Of a stretch of 64,000 nt of DNA, positions 7,504 through 13,994 are shown piece after piece. The position numbers and the translations under genes are program-made. Position 1 is the stretch's first letter, and each line of letters opens with the position of its first letter. The notes beneath the pieces are model-generated. The model was not told the origin of the DNA and made no database searches. It saw only the letters and a list, made by a program, of their open reading frames with translations. Source of the DNA: Aquipseudomonas guryensis (GTDB taxonomy: Bacteria; Pseudomonadota; Gammaproteobacteria; Pseudomonadales; Pseudomonadaceae); the NCBI RefSeq assembly GCF_014164785.1, contig NZ_JACJFN010000006.1, positions 1 through 64,000 on the forward strand, given 5' to 3'.

Positions 7504-7911
7504 ATGCCTACAGGTGTATATAGAAGAGTTTTTATTACATCAAGATGGGCAATAAAGGTGCCTCGAATAAGAAATATTATTCGAGGGGCACGTTGCAATA
7601 GATGGGAAGCAGAGATGTGGAGAGAATGGAGGCCAAAATTCGGATGGGCACACTTATGCCCAGTTCGATTCTGCGACCCTCTGGGACTCGTTCTTGTTAT
7701 GTACAGAGCACTCCAACCAGTAACTTTTGAAGAGATCAAAATCGCAAACGACGGAGAATATAGCAATTACTACCCCAACCCCGACATGGAGTATAAGCCA
7801 GAAAACTGGGGAAAAATTAAAGGCAAAATTGTTTGCTTGGATTACGGCATTGACGAGCCTGAACTAATCACAAAGATCAGGCGTAAATATCAAGAAATGA
7901 GTAGCACCTAA
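7504..7911 (+). CDS. Cassette 15: conserved hypothetical protein
   Basis: The 135-residue basic protein has no signal peptide. Segments RWAIKVPRIRNIIRGARCNRW and WREWRPKFGWAHLCPVRF resemble a conserved hypothetical family seen in other bacterial accessory regions. The start has a faint kinase-like look (AIKVP followed by a WEAEMW helix), but no catalytic motifs follow, so a kinase function is not supported. The stop is in attC 16. Confidence 0.76.
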   Translation: MPTGVYRRVFITSRWAIKVPRIRNIIRGARCNRWEAEMWREWRPKFGWAHLCPVRFCDPLGLVLVMYRALQPVTFEEIKIANDGEYSNYYPNPDMEYKPENWGKIKGKIVCLDYGIDEPELITKIRRKYQEMSST

Positions 7912-7982
7912 CAATGCGCTCAAATCGCTCGCTTCGCTCACTGGGACCGGCTAAAGCCGGCCCCTTAGCTTAATCGTTAGGC
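7906..7982 (+). repeat. attC site 16 (chimeric)
   Basis: R'' ACCTAAC, R' GTTAGGC. The outer arms are type B, but the middle (GCTCGCTTCGCTCAC and the TAAA hairpin) is of type A, so the site looks recombinant. Confidence 0.93.
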
Positions 7983-7993
7983 ACAAAATAAAT

Positions 7994-8584
7994 ATGCCAG
8001 CCATCTCCGTCACCTTGAATGGCAACCTAATTGCCAAGGTTTCAACAGGAAACCTCAACATTCTGTCCGTGAGAGTTAGCGGAGACATTCTTGCAGACAC
8101 GTTTGCAACCATTGATTTCTCTGGCGGACGGTACGAACCAGATAGCGAGAGCAAACACCTAATTTGGTTAAACGAGCAGGTACTCCAACCTAACGATCAG
8201 ATAGAGGTTTCCCTTCACGAACAAGGCGAAACATCCCTTATTGGCAAAACCATCGAAGAACTATACCCAGAGCCACCTCAAGCTCACGATGAGTCAATTA
8301 CTCCAGAGGAAATATTTTCTGAACTATCCCAGCGCAAGGCAGTTCGCAGTGGCTTCCGGTTTGAAATTGTAACCCCCACTGGAGAGGTTCTGAACTCTCG
8401 CACCAATCCAGGCGATTACTGTTTTGGGTTTACAACTATATGGAACGGAAAAAATCCTGATCGAGCCAAAACCTGGCTAACATCAAATACTCTTGAACGC
8501 ATTGCACTTCGAGAAAATGGCTCAGATCATGCGCGTCTCACGCTACAGCTTGGCCAATCAATATTTCTGCGTGTTTGCGCCTAA
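7994..8584 (+). CDS. Cassette 16: hypothetical protein
   Basis: The 196-residue cytoplasmic protein appears beta-rich at the N-terminus (repeated strand-like segments such as ISVTLNGNLIAKVS and LSVRVSGDILADTFATIDF). It has a central acidic stretch with PEPPQAHDESITPEE and a C-terminal part with GDYCFGFTTIWNG. I do not recognise the family. The start ATG is 11 bases after the attC without an evident ribosome site. The stop is supplied by attC 17. Confidence 0.74.
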   Translation: MPAISVTLNGNLIAKVSTGNLNILSVRVSGDILADTFATIDFSGGRYEPDSESKHLIWLNEQVLQPNDQIEVSLHEQGETSLIGKTIEELYPEPPQAHDESITPEEIFSELSQRKAVRSGFRFEIVTPTGEVLNSRTNPGDYCFGFTTIWNGKNPDRAKTWLTSNTLERIALRENGSDHARLTLQLGQSIFLRVCA

Positions 8585-8667
8585 CAATGCGCTCAACTAT
8601 CGCTCACTTCGTTCGCTGGACAGTCAAAAGCTGCGCTTTTGCCTGCCCGTTAGCTTAATCGTTAGGC
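8579..8667 (+). repeat. attC site 17 (long type C)
   Basis: R'' GCCTAAC, R' GTTAGGC; 89 bp. The long central hairpin CAAAAGC-TGC-GCTTTTG differs from site 15 by paired, compensating changes at its base (CGTCC/GGCCG there, CAGTC/GCCTG here). Confidence 0.92.
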
Positions 8668-8683
8668 AAAGGAAGGCAGCACA

Positions 8684-9079
8684 GTGTCTGGCTGGCGACG
8701 CGAATTTATTAAACTTTCCCCACAACATCAGAGTGCCGCTCAAGCAGCAGCATATTCTGGCGCACTGATCCAACAACCTCTTTTCTTTATCCTCAAAGAA
8801 GCTATAAATCTTGGCGAGACCTGCAACCTTAAAAAGGTTATTTCTTACGTTAAGTGGATCGACCAAAATCCTGCAGCCAGTTGCAACGCAGAAATTGAAG
8901 AAGACCTATTTATACCGATAGCAAAATCCAGAGACCTACGCACAGGTCTGCTGAAGTCACTCAACAAGCAAGATTTCGAGTCAATAAAGAAATACTTCAT
9001 AGAAAGTTGGCAGAACGAAGAATATCGAACAGGCAGAATTAAGGACCTCGAAAATGAGTTCAACTCAATACAAGGCTAG
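8684..9079 (+). CDS. Cassette 17: hypothetical helical protein
   Basis: The 131-residue product has a GTG start with AAAGGAAG 8 bases upstream. It is mostly alpha-helical and charged (for example QSAAQAAAYSGALIQQ and ENEFNSIQG at the end). No domain is recognised. The stop lies about 30 bases before the attC core, one of four cassettes whose stop is not formed by attC. Confidence 0.74.
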   Translation: MSGWRREFIKLSPQHQSAAQAAAYSGALIQQPLFFILKEAINLGETCNLKKVISYVKWIDQNPAASCNAEIEEDLFIPIAKSRDLRTGLLKSLNKQDFESIKKYFIESWQNEEYRTGRIKDLENEFNSIQG

Positions 9080-9108
9080 TATTTTCAACCTGACACATCT
9101 GCGTATCT

Positions 9109-9185
9109 GCCTAACAAACGGTTCAAGCCGCTCGCTTCGCTCACTCGGGACCGCGTTCCGCGGCCCCTTAACCTGAACGTTAGAG
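9109..9185 (+). repeat. attC site 18
   Basis: R'' GCCTAAC, R' GTTAGAG. Type A variant with CGGTTCAAG paired to CTTAACCT; TTC centre. Confidence 0.93.
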
Positions 9186-9196
9186 GCCAATCAAAA

Positions 9197-9493
9197 ATGT
9201 ACGATTGCTTCGGCACCGGATTTGTCGGGTACAGATTAATACTCAGCACCGTAGCAATTTACGCTTTTCTTCTAGGTCTACCTTTAGCAATCACATATGT
9301 CGCAACAGGTTTTAAAGAGCATTTTTCAAAGCAAGTTAAACTGGTGGCTCTTTGCACCATAATATTACTAGCTGGAGGCTTCTTCGTTTACGGCCCTGAA
9401 ATCAGCTATATTGCAGCAGCGTTCATTGCTCTAAATTTCGGCATATCAATTCACGCAGTTATCGTACGAAACAAAACCAAGGGGAGCCTCTAA
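9197..9493 (+). CDS. Cassette 18: small membrane protein
   Basis: The 98-residue product has three hydrophobic helices (about residues 12-35, 47-65 and 69-87) and a positively charged C-terminus (VRNKTKGSL). No family is recognised. It is AT-rich. The stop is in attC 19. Confidence 0.73.
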   Translation: MYDCFGTGFVGYRLILSTVAIYAFLLGLPLAITYVATGFKEHFSKQVKLVALCTIILLAGGFFVYGPEISYIAAAFIALNFGISIHAVIVRNKTKGSL

Positions 9494-9564
9494 CAAACGG
9501 TTCAAGCCGTTCGCTTCGCTCACTCGGGACCGCGTTCCGCGGCCCCTTAACCTGTACGTTAGGC
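9488..9564 (+). repeat. attC site 19
   Basis: R'' CTCTAAC, R' GTTAGGC. Same type A variant as site 18, with a single-base difference in the right arm (CTGTACG against CTGAACG); TTC centre. Confidence 0.93.
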
Positions 9565-9580
9565 ATCAAAGAGGAAGCCT

Positions 9581-10030
9581 ATGTGTCTCGCGGTCTATCT
9601 TGGAAGCAGTTGCCCAGTTCCAGAAGTTGAATGGGATAAAGATGCACCAGCGTTTTACGTTGAGGCTGTTGAAGAGTCTGCATCAGTTCGTGAGCGCTTC
9701 TCGGTTCCTCATGTCTACTACGCGGGCTCTCATGAAGGGTGCGGTTGCGGCTTCTCCAAGGATGGAGAGGTTGGCGAAGACTTAGAGAAATGCCTGGGGA
9801 ACTATGCGGCACTTGGTCAAACCGTACGGAAAGCAATGAGTCAAGGTGCCAAAGTTGAACTCTTTGCTTGCTGGGAAGGAGATCAAACGCGGAAGCCGGA
9901 GTCATTTTTGTCCATTACTCCGGCCATGCTTGAGTCACGCGCCTTCGAATTCAAGCAGTTGGAGCTTGTGCGTATGGAGCAATCCGATGTCTATTCATCA
10001 CCTGCGTCCGACTCAATGCCCGCTGCCTAA
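9581..10030 (+). CDS. Cassette 19 (oldest): hypothetical protein with GCGCGF motif
   Basis: The 149-residue cytoplasmic protein starts MCLAVYLGSS and holds HVYYAGSHEGCGCGFSKDG near residues 44-62, a Cys/His cluster that could bind a metal. I recall uncharacterised homologues with this H-x2-GCGCGF signature, but no function is known. Ribosome site GAGGAAG is 6 bases before the ATG. Its composition is closer to host genes than most cassettes, fitting an old resident. The stop is formed by the final, mutated attC. Confidence 0.8.
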   Translation: MCLAVYLGSSCPVPEVEWDKDAPAFYVEAVEESASVRERFSVPHVYYAGSHEGCGCGFSKDGEVGEDLEKCLGNYAALGQTVRKAMSQGAKVELFACWEGDQTRKPESFLSITPAMLESRAFEFKQLELVRMEQSDVYSSPASDSMPAA

Positions 10031-10100
10031 GAACTGGTTCAAGTCACTCGCTTCGCTCGTTCGGGACCGCGTTCCGCGGCCCCTTAACCAAACGTTAGGC
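10025..10100 (+). repeat. attC site 20 (terminal, degenerate core)
   Basis: This is the last repeat of the array. R' is normal (GTTAGGC), but R'' reads GCCTAAG, with G in place of the invariant final C of the core. Type A arms, TTC centre. It marks the right boundary between cassettes and the conserved chromosome. Confidence 0.9.
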
Positions 10101-10297
10101 GACAACTGAGCTTTCCCCTCTTAAGATTCATCAATCAACTCTTCCTACGCTGCTGAGGCCCGGCAGAAACTCACCTCATGCCCGCTCTCAGCGCCCAACC
10201 CTATGTGGGCTACCGCACCGAATGCGTGCCGTACAAAACGTACCCTCATACAGTTTTGAACGCGCCTCCCCAACGATTCAGTGCCCAGAGCACCGCA

Positions 10298-11074
10298 ATG
10301 TCCGCTACGCCCCAGCCCGAACCGCAGCAGAATCATCTTCTGGCAGCCTTGTCACCGGAGGTACAAACTCGTTTGTTCCAACATTTGGAACTGGTGCCAT
10401 TGCCGCTGCGTTCCGTTTTGTATGAGTCCGGGCGCCCGATGCGCCATGTTTACTTTCCAACTGACGCCATCGTCTCGCTGCAGTACGTGATGGAGAACGG
10501 AGCATCGACCGCGATTCTGGTGGTGGGCAACGAGGGATTGCTTGGCATCAGTTTGCTGATGGGCGGGGAAAGTACACCGAGTCGGTCGTTGGTACAGAGT
10601 GCCGGTTACGCTTATCGGCTCCCTAGGCAGCGAGTGAAAGAGGAGTTCAACCGCCACGGCCAGTTGTTGCTGCTGATGCTGCGTTATACCCAGGCGCTAA
10701 TTACCCAAGTCTCGCAGACCGCTGTGTGCAATCGGCACCACTCGATCGACCAGCAGCTCTGCCGCTGGCTTCTGCTGTCCATGGATCGTCTGTCACACAA
10801 CCATTTGACCATGACGCAGGAGTTCATCGGCAACATGCTCGGTGTGCGCCGCGAAGGTGTTACCCAGGCCGCGTTGAAGTTGCAGCACCTCGGCGTCATT
10901 TCATATTCGCGCGGATTGATCAAAGTACTTGATCGGTCAAAACTTGAGCAACTGAGTTGCGAGTGCTACTCAGTGGTAAAGAAAGAAACAGACCTGCTGC
11001 TTGACTACATACCGCAGCGTCAGGTGATCACCAATACCGATGCCATTCCCACTGCGACGCTGCCCAAGCCATAG
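10298..11074 (+). CDS. Crp/Fnr family transcriptional regulator
   Basis: The 258-residue protein has a cyclic-nucleotide-binding-type beta-roll at about residues 15-130 (SVLYESGRPMRHVYFPTDA, VGNEGLLGISLLMGG) and a C-terminal helix-turn-helix domain (LTMTQEFIGNMLGVRREGVT, about residues 170-190). It lacks the Fnr N-terminal cysteine cluster, so it is not an oxygen-sensing Fe-S Fnr; the ligand is unknown. An upstream in-frame ATG at 10178 exists, but the extension is unlike the family, so the later start is preferred. It is the first host gene after the integron. No clear Crp-type operator is visible upstream. Confidence 0.9.
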   Translation: MSATPQPEPQQNHLLAALSPEVQTRLFQHLELVPLPLRSVLYESGRPMRHVYFPTDAIVSLQYVMENGASTAILVVGNEGLLGISLLMGGESTPSRSLVQSAGYAYRLPRQRVKEEFNRHGQLLLLMLRYTQALITQVSQTAVCNRHHSIDQQLCRWLLLSMDRLSHNHLTMTQEFIGNMLGVRREGVTQAALKLQHLGVISYSRGLIKVLDRSKLEQLSCECYSVVKKETDLLLDYIPQRQVITNTDAIPTATLPKP

Positions 11075-11324
11075 GCATGAGTTTTGGCTCTGTGATCGAG
11101 ACCGCCTGCACCACCGGGTTGAGCCGGAAACGGCTGCTGGCGTGAGCCAATTCGTACAACGATATTTACTGCCAAGATCCGTGCGCAGACGCGGCTCATA
11201 CTTTGGTGCGCTTTGCGTGTTATTTGCTGGCCGATAATTCCGCCAGATTTCATGATGGTCAACGAGCAAAGATCCAAGCGCCCTCCCCGCAACAAAGCAC
11301 TTTTTGACGGATGGGGATACAAGG

Positions 11325-11582
11325 ATGTATCCGCGCCAACGATTAATGTTGACTAGCGCCTTTCTGGCCTTGATCAGCCAACTGCCAGGCTGCATGACCT
11401 CTACCCTGCACGCTGACTATAACTATCAAGTAGCGCTTTCCTGGGTGCTGATCACTCGCGATGGCAAGAACCTTGCCATATTGGGCGCCAAGCCTGGCCA
11501 CCCGCCGCAAACGTCGGCGAGAATCCCACTCACCGCAGCAGACCAGAGGCCAAGGCAAGCGAGCTGCTCGGGATCTGCTTGA
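11325..11582 (+). CDS. Possible small lipoprotein or gene remnant
   Basis: The 85-codon ORF begins MYPRQRLMLTSAFLALISQL followed by PGC, which resembles a lipoprotein signal with a weak lipobox. The next 25 residues (ADYNYQVALSWVLITRDGKN) look protein-like. The last 35 residues (PPQTSARIPLTAADQRPRQA and on) look like out-of-frame or non-coding translation, so this may be a truncated or frameshifted gene. The stretch 11075-11324 before it holds no gene I can support. Confidence 0.35.
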   Translation: MYPRQRLMLTSAFLALISQLPGCMTSTLHADYNYQVALSWVLITRDGKNLAILGAKPGHPPQTSARIPLTAADQRPRQASCSGSA

Positions 11583-11623
11583 TATGTTGCCTGTAAAGAC
11601 TCACCCCATCACAAGGACCCGCG

Positions 11624-12070
11624 ATGAAAACTACCCTCCTCCTGCTCACCTTGACCCTCGCCATGGCCGGTTGCCAGCTAGACGATGAAACCCTGGCTCT
11701 GGAGGCCAATGCCAAGGAAGAGCAGGTCTGGACCTTCGTCCAGTTCAACGTGCCGGAAGAAGATGAAGGGCTGGAGTCCTTTTATTACTACGGCAAGGTC
11801 TCGAAAAGCCTCTATCAGTTGATCAGCAGCAACCGCCTGCAGAGTGGTTTCCTGCGCTTGCAGGACATGCATTACTGGGGAGATGACGACCTGATTCACA
11901 CCTACCGCGACCTGCAGAACAGCGGCGAGATGGTGTTTCGCATCGAAGACATCCGCAGCATGAAACTGGTACGCAAGGCGCCCACGCCGGGACTCGGCTA
12001 TGAGCAGTTCGAGGAGCCGCAGAACAAGGGCATCAAGCCGGCAGCCGCGACACTGGAACAGGGCTCCTGA
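11624..12070 (+). CDS. Hypothetical lipoprotein
   Basis: The 148-residue product starts with a lipoprotein signal peptide ending in the lipobox AMAGC (Cys17), so it should be anchored in the inner or outer membrane. The mature part is acidic (NVPEEDEGLESFYYYGKVSK) and has no recognised domain. CAAGGACC precedes the ATG at ordinary spacing. It precedes the GH3 gene on the same strand but is separated from it by 95 bases. Confidence 0.8.
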   Translation: MKTTLLLLTLTLAMAGCQLDDETLALEANAKEEQVWTFVQFNVPEEDEGLESFYYYGKVSKSLYQLISSNRLQSGFLRLQDMHYWGDDDLIHTYRDLQNSGEMVFRIEDIRSMKLVRKAPTPGLGYEQFEEPQNKGIKPAAATLEQGS

Positions 12071-12165
12071 ATCCAGTTCGTAGTCGTTGCACGCGCGGGT
12101 ATCACCGCCCTGTCGGGCGCCATCGCCCCCCGCCAAACCGCTTCGTTGTGTAAAGGAATACCTGC

Positions 12166-13476
12166 GTGCGTAAAGGCCTCTCTGCCCTGCTCTGGCTTGC
12201 CACCCTGCTCCTGGCTGTGTGGGCCTGGAACCTGAAAGATCCCCATCTGCTGGCGCTGCGCCCTTATGAAAGCGCGTTGCTGATCGGCCTGTGCCTGCTG
12301 TTGGCGCTGCTGTTCCAGCGCTACCAGGGGCGCCGGGCCTGCGTGCTGGGTATGGCCGTACTGCTGGGCAGCGCCGGCTTTAGCGCTTATGGCGAGTGGA
12401 CGCTGCAGCGCCAGAAAGCGGCGGTGCAGGCGGGGGAACTGAGCGGCGCCCGCGTGGTGGGCGCACATTTGCTGGTGGGCTACAGCGATCTCGATGAGTT
12501 GCGCATGCTGGTTGGCCGGGGCCTGGTCGCCGGGGTGTTCATCACCCGGCGCAATCTGCAGGAGAAAACCTTCAAGCAACTGCAGGCTGAAATCGTCGAA
12601 CTGCAGCAGCTGCGCCACGCCGCCGGGCTGCCGGCACTGCTGATCGCCAGCGACCAGGAAGGCGGCCTGGTTTCCCACCTGTCGCCACCCCTGCCGCAGC
12701 GCGCGCCGCTGGCCAGCCTTCTCGCAGACTCGCCTAACACCGCGCAACAACTGCGGCGTGCCGAGCAGTACGGGGCTGTGCAGGGGGCAGAACTGGCCCG
12801 ACTGGGGATCAACCTGAACTTCAGCCCGGTGGTGGATATCAAGCCGGAGACGCCGGGACAACTGCTGGACTTCCACAGCCGTATTAGCCAACGAGCCATC
12901 GCCAGCGATCCCGGCACGGTCAGCACCATCGCCCTGGGCTACAGCCGCGGCCTGCAGAGCCAGGGCGTGCTGCCAACGCTCAAGCATTTCCCCGGCCTGG
13001 GCAGGGTCAGCGCCGACACGCACCACTTCTCCGCCAGCCTGGATGCACCGCTGGCAGAGCTGAACCAGCGAGACTGGCGGCCTTTCCGTGAGGTCGCCGG
13101 GCAGACGCACGCGCTGATCATGCTCGGCCATGTGGTGTTAAGCGCGATCGATCCTGACAATCTGGTCGCCACCTCGCCACGGGTGATTGAGGATTTGCTG
13201 CGCGGCCAATGGCAGCACCAGGGCGTGCTGATCACCGATGACCTGACCATGGCAGCGGCCTACAACCGCGGGCTCTGCACAGTCGCAATCGGCGCGCTGA
13301 ATGCCGGCGTGGATCTGCTACTGGTGTCCTACGATCATGAAAAGGTCTATCCACTGCTGGACTGCCTGAGCCAGGCTCAGGCCAACGGCACTCTGGATCG
13401 CAAACAGTTAGAGCGCAGCACCCAGCGGCTTGCCGAACAACAGAGCTGGCTGAGCGAAACGTACCCACAACCCTAA
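12166..13476 (+). CDS. Membrane-anchored glycoside hydrolase family 3 protein (NagZ-like)
   Basis: The 436-residue protein has a GTG start with AAAGGA upstream. Three hydrophobic segments occupy the first 75 residues. A GH3 N-terminal domain follows, with SDQEGGLVSHL near residue 164, the KHFPGLGRVSADTHH loop near 273 that supplies the catalytic acid/base in NagZ-type beta-N-acetylhexosaminidases, and TDDLTM near 357 carrying the nucleophile aspartate. It is probably a beta-hexosaminidase acting on muropeptides or other amino sugars. Cytosolic NagZ is about 330-340 residues without membrane helices, so this is a longer, membrane-bound paralogue. Topology (cytosolic or periplasmic catalytic part) is uncertain. 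Confidence 0.88.
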   Translation: MRKGLSALLWLATLLLAVWAWNLKDPHLLALRPYESALLIGLCLLLALLFQRYQGRRACVLGMAVLLGSAGFSAYGEWTLQRQKAAVQAGELSGARVVGAHLLVGYSDLDELRMLVGRGLVAGVFITRRNLQEKTFKQLQAEIVELQQLRHAAGLPALLIASDQEGGLVSHLSPPLPQRAPLASLLADSPNTAQQLRRAEQYGAVQGAELARLGINLNFSPVVDIKPETPGQLLDFHSRISQRAIASDPGTVSTIALGYSRGLQSQGVLPTLKHFPGLGRVSADTHHFSASLDAPLAELNQRDWRPFREVAGQTHALIMLGHVVLSAIDPDNLVATSPRVIEDLLRGQWQHQGVLITDDLTMAAAYNRGLCTVAIGALNAGVDLLLVSYDHEKVYPLLDCLSQAQANGTLDRKQLERSTQRLAEQQSWLSETYPQP

Positions 13477-13528
13477 ACCGCCGACGTTGACGCCGCAGAG
13501 TAGCAAGCACCCACCATCAGGAGTCGCC

Positions 13529-13960
13529 ATGCCAAGATTCAAGCTGTTTGCCGCCCTTGCCACCCTGCTCTGCCTGCCGCCCGCCCTGGCGCTGGAGCAG
13601 AACAACAGCGTCAAGATTGCTACCGTGCTGAAGACCCAGAATAGTTGGGACGGCAAGCCACTGGCCTATCCCACAGGACAAGCCGAGGTCACCGGTATGC
13701 TCATCGAGATCGCAGTAGGTGGCGAGACAGGCTGGCACCTGCATCCGCTGCCGTCATTCGGCATGGTGCTGGAGGGTGAGCTGGAAGTGCAGCTGAGAAA
13801 CGGCGCAGTCAAACACCTGAAAGCCGGCGAGGCACTGGCCGAGGTGGTCAACACCCTGCACAACGGGCGCAACACTGGCCAGGTGCCGGTCAAGCTGGTT
13901 GTGTTCTATACAGGGACCGTCGGCCAGGCGCTATCGATAAAGCCAAGGCTGCAGCCATGA
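13529..13960 (+). CDS. Cupin domain-containing secreted protein
   Basis: The product has 143 residues from the ATG at 13529, which has CAGGAG upstream and starts a good signal peptide (MPRFKLFAALATLLCLPPAL). An earlier ATG at 13487 would spoil the signal. The single cupin barrel has metal-ligand motif 1 as TGWHLHPLPSFGMVLEGELE (about residues 69-88) and motif 2 around EVVNTLHNGRNTG (about residues 111-123). A small periplasmic metal-binding cupin is likely; the substrate is unknown. Confidence 0.87.
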   Translation: MPRFKLFAALATLLCLPPALALEQNNSVKIATVLKTQNSWDGKPLAYPTGQAEVTGMLIEIAVGGETGWHLHPLPSFGMVLEGELEVQLRNGAVKHLKAGEALAEVVNTLHNGRNTGQVPVKLVVFYTGTVGQALSIKPRLQP

Positions 13961-13974
13961 TGCATGGCTGCAGC
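13948..13974. terminator. Inverted repeat between convergent genes
   Basis: Perfect 11-bp arms GCTGCAGCCAT / ATGGCTGCAGC flank a 5-base loop. It overlaps the stop of the cupin gene and precedes the end of the convergent PilT-like gene. It lacks a long T tract, so terminator efficiency is uncertain. Confidence 0.5.
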
Positions 13975-13994
13975 GTTTCAGCCCAGGGCAGGGT

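Larger units (their letters stand above)
1..10100 (+). mobile_element. Chromosomal (sedentary) integron cassette array, distal part
   Basis: Twenty imperfect repeats of 76-89 bp recur every 0.4-1 kb. Each starts with an RYYYAAC-type core and ends with GTTRRRY, the R'' and R' boxes of attC sites. Between them lie single short + strand ORFs of unrelated sequence. The repeats are similar to one another, which is typical of chromosomal rather than mobile integrons. Because ORFs precede R'' and read rightwards, the integrase and attI should be left of the window, and the right end is the oldest part of the array. Host genes with normal Pseudomonas codon use begin just after 10100. Confidence 0.95.

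Noticed and set aside
7504-7911. Cassette 15 as a protein-kinase-like gene
   Set aside because: Only an AIKVP-like segment recalls a kinase; HRD and DFG motifs are absent and the protein is too short.
50-10100. Regularly spaced repeats that might suggest a CRISPR array
   Set aside because: Repeats are 76-89 bp, are separated by 300-900 bp with intact ORFs, and have RYYYAAC/GTTRRRY ends; they are attC sites.
11998-13131. 377-codon minus-strand ORF opposite the GH3 gene
   Set aside because: Gln/His/Arg-rich composition typical of antisense translation in GC-rich DNA; the + strand gene has intact catalytic motifs.
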